A stretch of DNA of 64,000 nucleotides, from assembly GCA_021371965.1 (NCBI GenBank), contig JAJFVE010000091.1, positions 14,820-78,819 of the forward strand, written 5' to 3'. Below, piece by piece: positions 7,684 to 16,475 of the stretch (positions are counted from its first letter, which is position 1; every line of letters starts with the position of its first letter). Under the pieces are notes generated by a model. That model did no database searches and was not told the DNA's origin. It was given only the letters and a program-made list of their open reading frames with translations. Made by a program: the position numbers and the translations under genes. The stretch comes from Planctomycetaceae bacterium (lineage in GTDB: Bacteria; Planctomycetota; Phycisphaerae; SM23-33).

Positions 7684-8459
7684 GATCGGCTCCTGAGTTT
7701 CATCGAGAGTTTGAAGATCGCGCTGGCGTGCAGTTGGCTCACGCGCGACTCGGTCACGTTGAGCACCAGGGCGATTTCCTTCATCGTCAGTTCCTGGTCG
7801 TAATACAGCACCAGGATGTGCCGGTCCCGCTGCGACAACTGCTTGACCGACTCCGCCAGACGCTCGACCATCTCGCGATGCGCCGCCTGCGACTGCGGCG
7901 AGGGCGAGTCATCGGCCGGCGCCAGCGGCGCCAGCAGCGGCTGCTCGTCCGTCAGCCCGTGCAGCGAGAGGAAGTGCTGCTGCCGCGCCTCGGTCAGCGT
8001 GCGATAGAGCTGCTCGGCCGGAATGCCCATCGCCGCAGCCAGCTCTTCGTCGTCGGGCGGACGGCCGCGCTGGCCGGTGAGGCGGTTGTACGCCTCCTCG
8101 ACAGCCCGCAACTGCTGGGCCACCGGCGAGGGCACGAAGGAGTTGCGCCGCATTTCGTCGACGATGGCCCCGCGAATGAGGATGTACGCGTAGGTGCGGA
8201 ACTCGACGTGCTTGTCCGGATTGAACGTGCGGGCGGCCTTGACCAGCCCGAGCGTTCCGGCCGAGATCAGGTCGTCGCGGTCCAGCGCCTTGCGGGCGTA
8301 CGTGGCGAACTTGCGGACGATATGCTGCACCAGCGGCAGGTTCTCGAGGATGAGCTTTTCCTCCTGCGACTGCCGCACGTGCGCGCGGTAGGCCTGGGCG
8401 GCTTTCTCCTGCACGCCCCGCACCGGGGCTGGGTCGAGTTGTTCACGTTCGGTCTGCAC
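7680..8459 (-). CDS. fliA: RNA polymerase sigma factor FliA (sigma-28)
   Basis: This 259-residue sigma-70-family protein belongs to the FliA/WhiG group. Region 2 includes NLPLVQHIVRKFATYARK and DDLISAGTLGLVKAARTF followed by EFRTYAYILIRGAIVDEMR. Region 3 follows, with PPDDEELAAAMGI, and region 4 carries LSQRDRHILVLYYDQELTMK and VTESRVSQLHASA. It directs polymerase to late flagellar promoters such as those before flagellin and fliD, and is restrained by FlgM. It overlaps the preceding 77-aa gene by 17 nt. Confidence 0.96.
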   Translation of the reverse strand: MQTEREQLDPAPVRGVQEKAAQAYRAHVRQSQEEKLILENLPLVQHIVRKFATYARKALDRDDLISAGTLGLVKAARTFNPDKHVEFRTYAYILIRGAIVDEMRRNSFVPSPVAQQLRAVEEAYNRLTGQRGRPPDDEELAAAMGIPAEQLYRTLTEARQQHFLSLHGLTDEQPLLAPLAPADDSPSPQSQAAHREMVERLAESVKQLSQRDRHILVLYYDQELTMKEIALVLNVTESRVSQLHASAIFKLSMKLRSRS

Positions 8460-8676
8460 TGCTGCTCCCGGCCGCGCCGCTTTCGGGGCGTCGCGTGGCC
8501 GCTTCGGCCAGCATCCGCACCGCCAGGTTCCCCACCAGGCGCATCAACACGTAGATCATCGCCCCGCCACCCAGGCAGCGGACCGAGCACGTCCACATCG
8601 GCACCCCGGCCGCCCAGCCCACGCCGGCCAGCACGAAGACCATCATCGCAGCCGCTGCCAGCGCCAGTTGCCGCAT
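8443..8676 (-). CDS. Small membrane protein between flhA and fliA
   Basis: This 77-residue protein has two predicted membrane segments (about residues 3-23 and 35-55) and a short polar tail. The family is not recognised. It starts 3 nt after the flhA stop and runs 17 nt into fliA, so it is translationally embedded in the operon. In many bacteria flhF and flhG stand between flhA and fliA. Here only this small gene does, and it shares no visible feature with them. Confidence 0.6.
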   Translation of the reverse strand: MRQLALAAAAMMVFVLAGVGWAAGVPMWTCSVRCLGGGAMIYVLMRLVGNLAVRMLAEAATRRPESGAAGSSSADRT

Positions 8677-8679
8677 CGG

Positions 8680-10809
8680 TTACGCTCCCGCCATCTGCAC
8701 GCGGGCGCCGTCGCCCTCGATGTTCTGCAGCGCCACCAGGCCCACCGACTCGATCGCCGTGCCCTGGGCCACCTCGTCGTACGCCACCACCGGCACGGGC
8801 ACCTGGCCGCCCGTCAGGCGCGCCAGGTGAAGCCGCAGCCGCCCGTCGCACAGCAGCACGGCCGAGTCGTAGCCCTGCTCCATGGCGGCCTTCCACTGCT
8901 CGCCGATGGCGCGGACGAGTTCCATCACGCGCTGCGGCGGCAGGGCCAGTTGCTCACTGTCGCCCTCGCGCCGCAGCGAGGCCCGCAGGTCATATTCCAG
9001 GGACGGTTCCAGGGCGATGGCCATCAACTTGCCGCGGGCGTCGACGTGTTTTTCGGTGATGGTGCGAACGAGGCTCTTGCGCACCAGTTCCGTCAGCAGC
9101 ACCGGGTCCTTGACTCTGGGGGCGTGGTCGCCCAGCGCCTCGACGATCTGCGCCAAGTCGCGCACGGCGATCCCGTCCTCCAGCAGCATCTTGAGCACGC
9201 GCTGCAGCAGGCCCAGCGGGACGATCTCGCCGATCACGCCGGCCACCAGGGAGGGGTGGCGCTGCTTGAGGCGGTCGACGAGCTTCTGCACGTCGTCGCG
9301 CGAGATCAGTTGCGAGGCGTGGCGTTTGAGCGTCTCGCTCAGGTGCGTCACCAGCACGCTCTCGGGGTCCACCACGGTGTAGCCGGCCAGCTCGGCCTGT
9401 TCCTTCTGCGCCGTCTCGATCCACAGCGCCGGCAGGTTGAACACCGGCTCGCGCACGGTCTGCCCGGGCACGGGATTGGCCACCGTTCCCGGGTCCATCG
9501 CCAGGAACTTGTCCAGCTCGAGCGTTCCTCGGGCGACGCTGTGGCCGTGGATCTGGATCTCGTAATCGTTGGGCTCGAGCGTCACGTTGTCGCGCAGGCG
9601 CACCAGGGGCAGGATGATGCCCAGTTGCTGCACGAACTTCTTGCGCAGAGGCACGACGCGATTGGGCAGCGACGTCTTGCGGCGCGGGTCCACCAGCTTG
9701 ACCAGGCGCGTCCCGACCTGCACGGCCACCGAGTCGACGTCCAGCAACTCCTCCGGCGGGGCCTCGGTCGGCGCGGTCGTGGCGGCTGCGGCCTCTCTCT
9801 GCGCCTGCGCCTTCTCCTGCTTGTGGAGCATTCCCGCCAGTAGCCCAGCCGCGGCGGCCAGGACGACGAAGGGGATCTTCGGGAAGCCCGGCACCAGCAC
9901 CATCGCCGCCAGCAGCACCGCGGCGATGCCGATGGGGCGGCTGCGGCGCAGCATCTGCCGCAGCAGGTCCTGGCTGAGGTTGCTCTGCGTGGAGGTCTTG
10001 GAGATCAGGAAGCCCGACGAGGTCGAGATGATCAGCGCGGGGATCTGGCTGACCAGGCCGTCGCCGATGGCCAGGATCGAGTAGGTCTTGATGGCCTCGG
10101 ACACATTCATGCCCCGCGTCATGCCGACGATGATCCCGCCGATGAGGTTGACCGCGACGATGACCAGGCCGGCCACCGCGTCGCCGCGGATGAACTTGCT
10201 GGCGCCGTCCATGGCTCCGTAGAACTCGCTTTCGGAGACGATTTTCTTGCGGCGAGCCTTGGCCTCGGTATCGCCGATGAGCCCGGCGTTGAGGTCGGCG
10301 TCGATGGCCATCTGCTTGCCCGGCATGGCGTCGAGGTTGAACCGGGCGGCCACTTCACTGATGCGCTCGGCGCCCTTGGTGATGACGACGAACTGGATGA
10401 TCACCAGGATCAGGAAGATCACCAGCCCGATCACCAGGTTGCCGCCGACGACAAAATTGCCGAAGGTTTCGATGATCTTGCCCGCGTCGCCCTGGAGCAG
10501 GATCAGGCGCGTCGAGGCCACGTTGAGCGAGAGGCGGAACAGCGTCACGAACAGCAGCAGCGAGGGGAAGGTCGAGAACTCGATCGACTCGCGGGCCGAA
10601 AGCACGATCACCATCGTGGCGATCGACACGGCGATGCTGCACGACAGAAGCAGATCCAGAATGAACGTCGGCAGCGGGATCAGCAGCGTCGCCAGCACCG
10701 TCGCCAGCGCGGCGGCCAGGATCACGTCGTTGTTGGCCAGCACGCGCGCCACCGGCCCGCGCCCGCCGCCCAACTCCGTCGCCAGCGATAGTTCCTTGTT
10801 CTCGCTCAT
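8680..10809 (-). CDS. flhA: Flagellar export gate protein FlhA
   Basis: This 709-residue protein matches FlhA length and architecture. Eight N-terminal membrane segments are followed by a cytoplasmic domain from about residue 330. The conserved FHIPEP stretch is present as SARESIEFSTFPSLLLFVTL with LFRLSLNVASTRLIL next to it. FlhA forms the nonameric gate ring that docks chaperone-substrate complexes and uses the proton gradient. Its start overlaps the flhB stop (ATGA). Confidence 0.97.
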   Translation of the reverse strand: MSENKELSLATELGGGRGPVARVLANNDVILAAALATVLATLLIPLPTFILDLLLSCSIAVSIATMVIVLSARESIEFSTFPSLLLFVTLFRLSLNVASTRLILLQGDAGKIIETFGNFVVGGNLVIGLVIFLILVIIQFVVITKGAERISEVAARFNLDAMPGKQMAIDADLNAGLIGDTEAKARRKKIVSESEFYGAMDGASKFIRGDAVAGLVIVAVNLIGGIIVGMTRGMNVSEAIKTYSILAIGDGLVSQIPALIISTSSGFLISKTSTQSNLSQDLLRQMLRRSRPIGIAAVLLAAMVLVPGFPKIPFVVLAAAAGLLAGMLHKQEKAQAQREAAAATTAPTEAPPEELLDVDSVAVQVGTRLVKLVDPRRKTSLPNRVVPLRKKFVQQLGIILPLVRLRDNVTLEPNDYEIQIHGHSVARGTLELDKFLAMDPGTVANPVPGQTVREPVFNLPALWIETAQKEQAELAGYTVVDPESVLVTHLSETLKRHASQLISRDDVQKLVDRLKQRHPSLVAGVIGEIVPLGLLQRVLKMLLEDGIAVRDLAQIVEALGDHAPRVKDPVLLTELVRKSLVRTITEKHVDARGKLMAIALEPSLEYDLRASLRREGDSEQLALPPQRVMELVRAIGEQWKAAMEQGYDSAVLLCDGRLRLHLARLTGGQVPVPVVAYDEVAQGTAIESVGLVALQNIEGDGARVQMAGA

Positions 10810-11906
10810 CAGAGACCGGCCCCCCCGGCCTTGCGGCGCCGCGCCGCCACGCCTCGCATGCGGTAGATCATCGCCAGCACTTCAGCCACCGCCACAAAGA
10901 GCGAATCGGGCACCGCCTCGCCGATGTCCGCCGCGGCGAACAGCCCGCGCGCCAGCTCGGGGCGCGTCACGACGGGCACGTCGTGCAGGCGGGCGATCTC
11001 CTTGATCTTCTCGCACATCAGGTCGGCGCCCTTGGCGACCACGATCGGGGCGGCCATCTTCATCGAGTCGTATTTCAGGGCCACCGCCACGTGCGTGGGG
11101 TTGGCCACCACGACGTCGGCCGCGGCGACGTCGGCCAGCATGCGCCGCCGGGCCATGGCGTACTGGATCGAGCGGACGCGACTCTTGATCTCGCCGCTCT
11201 GCTCGTGTTCTTTGTTCTCTTCCTTGACCTCCTGTCGGGTCATCTTCAACTGGCGGCGGAAGTTCCACTTCTGGTACAGCACGTCCAGCCCGCCGATGAC
11301 CAGCAGCGCCAGCGTGATCCGGGCCAGCACGCTCAGCAGCAGCCGCCCGCTCGATGCGATCATCGCCTGCGGGTCCTGCCACGTCAGGACCGACAGGCGC
11401 GGGATCTCGTCGCGCACCGAGTACCAGGTGACCATCGCGATCACCGTCACCTTCGTCGTCGACGTGAGCAGCTGCACCACCGACTTGAGCGAGATCAGGT
11501 TGCCGAACCCCTTGAACGGGTTGATCTTCTCCAGGTTGAACTTCAGCGCCTTGGTCGAGACCGACCATCCGCTGGTCAATACGCTGGCCAGCATCGAGAC
11601 CGCCAGCGCCCCGATCGCGAACGGCGCCACGATGACCAGACCCTGCACGCCCTTGGCCCGCAGCAGGTGCGTGAAGTCTTCCTGCGTCATCGGGTGCCCC
11701 AGGCGCAGCGAGAGCCCTTGGCTGAACTCGCCGGCCAGGCGATCGAACAGCCAGCCGCCGCCGATGGCCAGCACCAGCGTCAGCATCAGCAGCATCAGTC
11801 CCGAGGGCAGTTCCTGGCTTTCGGGAATGCGCCCCTCCTGCCGCGCCTTGCGCAGGCGTTCGGCGGTCGGCTGTTCGGTCTTGTCTTGTGAAGGTTTATC
11901 CGCCAT
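10809..11906 (-). CDS. flhB: Flagellar export switch protein FlhB
   Basis: This 365-residue protein has the DKTEQPTAERLRKARQEG N-terminus, four membrane segments, and a cytoplasmic autocleavage site NPTH within VVANPTHVAVALKY. FlhB switches export from rod/hook to filament substrates after self-cleavage at N-P, in concert with FliK. All expected motifs are intact. It sits between fliR and flhA in the usual order. Confidence 0.97.
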   Translation of the reverse strand: MADKPSQDKTEQPTAERLRKARQEGRIPESQELPSGLMLLMLTLVLAIGGGWLFDRLAGEFSQGLSLRLGHPMTQEDFTHLLRAKGVQGLVIVAPFAIGALAVSMLASVLTSGWSVSTKALKFNLEKINPFKGFGNLISLKSVVQLLTSTTKVTVIAMVTWYSVRDEIPRLSVLTWQDPQAMIASSGRLLLSVLARITLALLVIGGLDVLYQKWNFRRQLKMTRQEVKEENKEHEQSGEIKSRVRSIQYAMARRRMLADVAAADVVVANPTHVAVALKYDSMKMAAPIVVAKGADLMCEKIKEIARLHDVPVVTRPELARGLFAAADIGEAVPDSLFVAVAEVLAMIYRMRGVAARRRKAGGAGL

Positions 11907-11909
11907 GTC

Positions 11910-12665
11910 TCACGCGGTCATCGCCCGCTTCATCCACTGGGCCGTCTCGCCCAGCAGCGCATCGAGCACGGGAACGACGCCGATGGCCAGCATGTATCCG
12001 GCCCCGACGCGCAGCGGGTAGCTCTCGAAGAGAATGTTGATCTCGGGCATCACGCGGGCCAACACGGCCAGCACCGACGCCAGGATCAGAAACGCCGCCA
12101 GCACCGGGGCGGCCAGTTTCACCGCCAGCAGGAGCATGACGGCCCCGGCGTCGAGCACTCCGCCGGCCAGCGCCCCAAGGTCCGGCGCCGTTGCCGGCGG
12201 GAACCAGTGGTAGCTGTCGACGACCATCCGGATGAGCAGCAGGTGCCCGCCGGCGGCCAGGAACAGCAGGATGAACAACAGTTCGATCAGTTGCGGGATC
12301 GGGTCGGCCTCTTCGCCGGTGACCGGGTCGATGACGCCGGCGTCGGTGAAGCCGATCTGCTGGGCGATAACGAACCCACCCTGCTGGGCGGCGGTGAAGA
12401 CCAGCCGCACCCCCAGGCCCAGCGCCAGGCCCAACGTGGCTTCCTGGAGCATCCAGACCGTCGCCTGCAGCCAGTGAACCGGCGAGGCGATCAGCGACGC
12501 CGGGCACGGCTGCGCGATGGCGGTGAACATCGTCACCGTCAGGGCGATGCCCACGCGCACGATCATCGGCGTCATGCCGTGGCCGAAGATCGGCAGCATG
12601 GCAAAGAAGCCGCTGACCCGCGCCAGCACCAGGCCGATCGGCAGAAGTAAGACCCATGTGTCCAT
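11910..12665 (-). CDS. fliR: Flagellar export gate protein FliR
   Basis: This 251-residue hydrophobic protein starts MDTWVLLLPIGLVLARVSGF, which is typical of FliR. The ATG at 12665 overlaps the fliQ stop (ATGA); an in-frame upstream extension would run through fliQ and is not real. Six membrane segments and the LALGLGVRLVFTAAQQGGF motif fit the family. FliP, FliQ and FliR form the helical export channel. The gap to flhB is 3 nt. Confidence 0.95.
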   Translation of the reverse strand: MDTWVLLLPIGLVLARVSGFFAMLPIFGHGMTPMIVRVGIALTVTMFTAIAQPCPASLIASPVHWLQATVWMLQEATLGLALGLGVRLVFTAAQQGGFVIAQQIGFTDAGVIDPVTGEEADPIPQLIELLFILLFLAAGGHLLLIRMVVDSYHWFPPATAPDLGALAGGVLDAGAVMLLLAVKLAAPVLAAFLILASVLAVLARVMPEINILFESYPLRVGAGYMLAIGVVPVLDALLGETAQWMKRAMTA

Positions 12666-12934
12666 CACCGTCCCAATGCCTGCGTCTGCTGGAAGATCTC
12701 CAGCGTGAAGGCCGTCGCCATCTGCATCATCCATCCGCCCGTGGCCAGCAGCGTCAGCCCGACAGCCGCCAGCTTGAGCACCGTGCCCAGCGTCATGTCG
12801 CGCAGGCTGGTGACGGCCTGGAGGATCGCCGTCAGCACGCCCACCAGCAACGCCACCAGCAGCACCGGCGTCGAGACCAGCAGCGCCGTCTCGAGCGTTC
12901 GCTTGCCGATATAGAGCACCATCTGGTCGTCCAT
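12665..12934 (-). CDS. fliQ: Flagellar export gate protein FliQ
   Basis: This 89-residue protein has two membrane hairpin segments and FliQ-typical features. These are DDQMVLYIGKRTLETALLVS at the start, GVLTAILQAVTSLRD in the centre and GWMMQMATAFT near the end. It is a subunit of the export channel with FliP and FliR. The spacer upstream (12935-13003) carries nested inverted repeats rather than another gene. Confidence 0.95.
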   Translation of the reverse strand: MDDQMVLYIGKRTLETALLVSTPVLLVALLVGVLTAILQAVTSLRDMTLGTVLKLAAVGLTLLATGGWMMQMATAFTLEIFQQTQALGR

Positions 12935-12946
12935 GAGCGCCTCGTA

Positions 12947-12993
12947 GCATGGGCATCCTGCCCATGCGTCGCACGGGCGTCTCGCCCGCGCAT
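12947..12993. repeat. Nested hairpin repeat between fliP and fliQ
   Basis: Two perfect inverted repeats stand side by side: gcatgggc/gcccatgc (8 bp, 12947-12967) and cgggcg/cgcccg (6 bp, 12974-12988). The spacer does not look coding. It resembles the short GC-rich mobile hairpins scattered through planctomycete spacers. There is no T-run, so termination is unlikely on its own, but the structure could reduce fliQ expression or stabilise fliP mRNA. Confidence 0.5.
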
Positions 12994-13003
12994 GTTGTCA
13001 GCT

Positions 13004-13855
13004 CTAGTTAAAGCTCGACACCAGCGTCTGGGCCAGCACGCGCCAGCCATCCACCAGCACGAACAGCACGATCTTGAACGGCAGCGAGATCATCGCCGGC
13101 GGCAGCATCATCATGCCCGCCGACAGCAGGATGCCCGAGATCACCAGGTCGATCAGCAGAAACGGCACAAACAGCAGCGCCCCCATCTCGAAGGCCGTGC
13201 GGAACTCGCTGATGGCAAAGGACGGAATCGCCACGTACGTGGGCACGTCCTCAGCCGTGCGCGGCTGGGGAATGTTCGACATGTTGACGAACAACTCCAG
13301 ATCGCTCTTGCGCGTCTGGCGGAGCATGAAGTCTTTGAGTTCGGCATTGGCGGCCGTGGCTGCGGCTTCAAAATTGATCTTGTCGGCCAGGTAGGGCTGG
13401 ATGGCCTTCTCGTTCATCCGCCCCATGACCGGGGCCATGGTGAACAGCGTCAGGAACAGGGCCAGGCCGATAATGGCGATGGTCGGGGGAATGCTCTGCG
13501 TCGTCAGGGCGCGGCGGATGAACGCCAGCACGATCACGATGCGCGAGAAGGCTGTCATCATTACCAGCATGCTCGGCAGCAGCGCCATGCCCGTGAAGAC
13601 CACCGCCAGCTTGACCGGCGACGACCAGTCGCCCTTGCCGCCCTGGGCGGAGGTGGCCTTGTCGACCAGGCTCATCACGTTGCCCATGCTCGGGACCGCC
13701 GCCGGCTGGCTCGCCGCCGGGCGGGCAGCCGGTAGCGCCGGCGGCGCGGGCGCTACCGGCTGCGCGAGGGCGGCTTCCGCCAGAACGGCCAGCAGCGCCG
13801 CAGCCGCCAGGGTGCCTGGCAAACGCCGCGGGAGATTATGCGGGTGTCGGCTCAT
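13004..13855 (-). CDS. fliP: Flagellar export gate protein FliP
   Basis: This 283-residue protein has a cleavable signal peptide (about residues 1-32) and a Pro/Ala-rich linker. The conserved core has PSMLVMMTAFSRIVIVLAFI, IPPTIAIIGLALFLTLFTM, a soluble segment with LELFVNMS, and C-terminal membrane segments with PAFAISEF-like and PFLLIDLVISGILLSAGMM motifs. FliP pentamers form the base of the export channel. It overlaps the 3' end of fliO by 20 nt. Confidence 0.96.
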   Translation of the reverse strand: MSRHPHNLPRRLPGTLAAAALLAVLAEAALAQPVAPAPPALPAARPAASQPAAVPSMGNVMSLVDKATSAQGGKGDWSSPVKLAVVFTGMALLPSMLVMMTAFSRIVIVLAFIRRALTTQSIPPTIAIIGLALFLTLFTMAPVMGRMNEKAIQPYLADKINFEAAATAANAELKDFMLRQTRKSDLELFVNMSNIPQPRTAEDVPTYVAIPSFAISEFRTAFEMGALLFVPFLLIDLVISGILLSAGMMMLPPAMISLPFKIVLFVLVDGWRVLAQTLVSSFN

Positions 13856-14363
13856 CGTCGTATGCCTCGGTGACCTCGGCCAGGAACGTGACCTGCTCCC
13901 TCGAAGCCGCCAGGAGGTATTTCTTCTTGCCCGCCTTGACGAGGTACATCATGGCCCGCGGCCCAAGCCGCGAGGCCTCCAGAACACCCAGGGTCCCCTT
14001 TCGTCCGCCGGTCAGCCGCTGCAGCATATTGCGCCGGGCCATCAGGACCGCCCCGGCCGCCAGCACGCCGACGACCACCAGCGAGGCCACCATCCGCCAG
14101 AGCATGTTGCCCTCGTCCTTCTTGAAGATCAGGGGCGTTCCCTCGCTGCGAAGCGGCAGAGAAGGCGGCGGGGAGGCAGCGGCCGAAGCCGCCGAAGCCG
14201 GAACCGGTTGTGACGCGGGCGTCGAAGCGGCGACGGTAGAGTTCTGACCGTTCAGACACATCGAGGCCAGTACAAGAACGGAAATGACGGCGGCAAGCAC
14301 AGCCCACCGTCGACGGCGCGGACCGCCTGCACTGCCAATACGTATTAAATCTGTCGCATCCAT
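13836..14363 (-). CDS. fliO: Flagellar export assembly protein FliO
   Basis: This protein (175 aa from the chosen start) has a signal-like segment near the N-terminus and a Ser/Ala/Pro-rich stretch. A membrane segment follows (VASLVVVGVLAAGAVLMAR), then a cytoplasmic domain with LGVLEASRLGPRAMMYLVK, as in FliO. FliO helps assemble the FliP ring. The ATG at 14363 lacks a clear ribosome site. A GTG at 14384 in frame, with GGAG too close to it, is the alternative start. It is the first gene after a 147-nt AT-rich spacer and may begin a transcription unit. Confidence 0.85.
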   Translation of the reverse strand: MDATDLIRIGSAGGPRRRRWAVLAAVISVLVLASMCLNGQNSTVAASTPASQPVPASAASAAASPPPSLPLRSEGTPLIFKKDEGNMLWRMVASLVVVGVLAAGAVLMARRNMLQRLTGGRKGTLGVLEASRLGPRAMMYLVKAGKKKYLLAASREQVTFLAEVTEAYDDEPTPA

Positions 14364-14484
14364 GCACCAGGAGAAGCAGCACACTCCATGCCAAACAGTA
14401 AGCCTAATAAATACAGGTGATTACGTCTTAAGAGAAGGGTCGCAAGCGTACAAGAACCTTGCGCCTGGGCGGGTAATTTTACAT

Positions 14485-14500
14485 CGCTTAATATTTGCCA
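14485..14500 (-). promoter_or_regulatory. Weak sigma-54-like site upstream of fliO
   Basis: On the minus strand TGGCAAATATTAAGCG has GG and GC dinucleotides with the exact 10-nt spacing required by sigma-54. The -12 element is AAGC instead of TTGC. It lies in the AT-rich spacer between fliN and fliO, about 120 nt before fliO. The spacer (14385-14531) has no gene. Confidence 0.3.
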
Positions 14501-14531
14501 TGAGGAATTCCACCCATAACACACCTCTGCT

Positions 14532-14906
14532 TCACATCGCCTTGGGTGGGGCGAGGATCTGGTTGATCCGCACGCCGAGGTTTTCGCCGACGACGACCAG
14601 TTGACCCGTGGCGAACTTCACGCCGCGCAGGTACAGGTCGATCGGTTGACCTTTGCGGCGGTCGAGTTTGAGCACCGAGCCCGGGCCCAGTTGCAGCAGG
14701 TCTCGCACGGGCAGCTCGGCCTGGCCTACCATCGCCGTGACCGTCATCAACGCGTCGAGCAGGATCTCGATCTGTCCCGCCGGGGCGGAGACGGCGGCTT
14801 CGGCGGCCTCGGGAAGTTGGGCGTCCTGCACCGCGACGGCCGACGCATCGCTCTCTTCGGCGGCGGAGGGCTGGGACGGTGTTTCGGTGGATGTTTCGGT
14901 GGTCAT
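14532..14906 (-). CDS. fliN: Flagellar motor switch protein FliN
   Basis: This 124-residue protein has an acidic, low-complexity N-terminus and a C-terminal SpoA domain (about residues 47-120) with ILLDALMTVTAMVGQAELPV and LGPGSVLKLDRRKG. It forms the lower C-ring with FliM and helps dock FliH. It lies 8 nt after fliM. The end of fliN is followed by a 147-nt AT-rich spacer, so the sigma-54-led unit may end here. Confidence 0.94.
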   Translation of the reverse strand: MTTETSTETPSQPSAAEESDASAVAVQDAQLPEAAEAAVSAPAGQIEILLDALMTVTAMVGQAELPVRDLLQLGPGSVLKLDRRKGQPIDLYLRGVKFATGQLVVVGENLGVRINQILAPPKAM

Positions 14907-14914
14907 GTTCTACC

Positions 14915-15898
14915 TCATGCGGGTGAAGAATCTTTCGTCGACTTCAGGCCTGGCAGCCTGTTGGTGACGCGGAATCCATAATGGCCATCGCAGACGACGG
15001 CCGCACCACTGAGCAGGGCCTTGCCCCGCTGCACCAGCACGACCGGCTCGTCCACGGTCGTCGAGAGCACCAGCACGTCGCCGGCATGGAGGTCGACCAA
15101 GTCGCGCACCGCCACGGCGGCAGTGCCCAGTTTCACCTCCACTGGAACGGGCGAGACTTCCACATACGCCCGCATGTGTCGGCGCGCCTCCTCCACCGGC
15201 TGGGCGGGCGCGGCCACGGCGCCGCAGACGGCCGCCATCGCCGCTGCCGGCAGCGTCAGCGTCACGTTGCCCTGCCCGTCGCTGCCGAGGCGGAAGATCA
15301 CGCGGCAGTACTCGCCCTGCCCGTCGGCTGCCCATGCGTTCGCTTTAGAGGACACGGCGCCGCGCTGCAGGGGCTTGCCCCCGCCCCGAACCCACGCCGT
15401 CGAGAACGCCTTGACCAGCGCCGAGAAGATATCCAGCAGCAGGTCCTGCTCGACAGCCGACATCGCCGTCTCGGCGGCCACGGCGTCTTCGGTGGCTCCC
15501 AGCAGCCGCGCGACGCACTGGCGCGCCTGCGGGGCGTCCATCTCGACCAGGCCCAGCGGCTTTTCCTGTGCCTCCAGCAACGTCATGCTGTAGCGGACAG
15601 TCTGGGCGGCTGCGACGTCGGCGGCGAGCTGTCGCTCGTAGACCTGTTCGAGCCGGCAGCACTCGAAGGGCGTGTCGCTTTCGAGCAGAGCCGCCAGGGC
15701 CTGGCGGGCCGAGGCGGCCATGTCAGCGGCGAGCGTGTTGAGCCGCTCGATCTGCTCGGGCCCGAACAGGCTCGGGGCATCCCAGTCATACTCCGGGGCC
15801 TGCTCGTCGCGCATGAACGCCGGCGAGGGCGACTGCCCAATGGCGTCGAGCAGCACGTGCACCACGTGTTCCTGCATGGTCCGGGCGGAGGAGTTCAT
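14915..15898 (-). CDS. fliM: Flagellar motor switch protein FliM
   Basis: This 327-residue protein has the FliM middle domain (about residues 45-235) and a C-terminal SpoA domain with PVPVEVKLGTAAVAVRDLVD. The usual N-terminal CheY-P-binding motif (LSQxEIDALL) is not visible. The protein begins MNSSARTMQEHVVHVLLDA. The middle domain is also diverged around the GGxG loop, where WVRGGGKPL is the nearest match. Its start overlaps the fliL stop (ATGA). Identity rests on order and the two domains. Confidence 0.9.
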   Translation of the reverse strand: MNSSARTMQEHVVHVLLDAIGQSPSPAFMRDEQAPEYDWDAPSLFGPEQIERLNTLAADMAASARQALAALLESDTPFECCRLEQVYERQLAADVAAAQTVRYSMTLLEAQEKPLGLVEMDAPQARQCVARLLGATEDAVAAETAMSAVEQDLLLDIFSALVKAFSTAWVRGGGKPLQRGAVSSKANAWAADGQGEYCRVIFRLGSDGQGNVTLTLPAAAMAAVCGAVAAPAQPVEEARRHMRAYVEVSPVPVEVKLGTAAVAVRDLVDLHAGDVLVLSTTVDEPVVLVQRGKALLSGAAVVCDGHYGFRVTNRLPGLKSTKDSSPA

Positions 15899-16431
15899 TG
15901 CACCTGGAACTCCTTGAGCAGAACGTTCTCGATCAGCGGTTTCTGGCTTGGCCAGAGCATCTCGTTGAGCGAGTCGTGGATCTCGCGCCGCACGCGGTTG
16001 AGGTTTCGCGGTCCGCGAACCTCCTCCAGGCTGCAGCCCGACAGGTAGGTGATCATCCAGTTCTTCACTTCGTCCTTACGCTTGGCGAGGAGGTCGTTGA
16101 CCTGCTTTTCGTGCTCGCGGCGGATGACCAGCGTGATGGCCGCGCGGATATATCGCTGCAGGCGCGGCTCGTTGGCGTTGACGATGATCGGCTCGAAGTT
16201 GACGAAGACCGTCGTCGGCTGGGCCGTCGACGACTCGGCGGGTTCGGCGGCGGGCTGAGTGGCCTGGGCGGGTTGCGTCGCGGCCGTCGTGTGCATCACC
16301 CGACTGGCGAAGTGTCCTCCGGCCGCAGCAGCCACCATCGTCACCAGCACCATCGCCGCCAGCACGATCAGGTTCTTCTTGTCCACAGCCGGTATTTCCG
16401 GCGTTGACGTCGCTTCTTCTTCGGCCATCAT
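15895..16431 (-). CDS. fliL: Flagellar basal-body protein FliL
   Basis: This 178-residue single-pass inner-membrane protein has a membrane segment at about residues 19-40. A Gln/Ala-rich linker and a periplasmic stomatin-like domain follow, with FEPIIVNANEPRLQRYIRAA and a C-terminal NVLLKEFQVQ. FliL surrounds the stator units and modulates torque. It is placed between the stator genes and fliM, as in many species. Confidence 0.92.
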   Translation of the reverse strand: MMAEEEATSTPEIPAVDKKNLIVLAAMVLVTMVAAAAGGHFASRVMHTTAATQPAQATQPAAEPAESSTAQPTTVFVNFEPIIVNANEPRLQRYIRAAITLVIRREHEKQVNDLLAKRKDEVKNWMITYLSGCSLEEVRGPRNLNRVRREIHDSLNEMLWPSQKPLIENVLLKEFQVQ

Positions 16432-16475
16432 GACACCTCGTTATGTTGTCTGCCGCTGGGGGAGCGGCTGCGTTA

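Noticed and set aside
8668..9843. Long plus-strand open frames opposite flhA, fliI, flgK, fliF and the TPR gene
   Set aside because: All lie antisense to clear flagellar genes, lack ribosome sites and have shadow-type composition.
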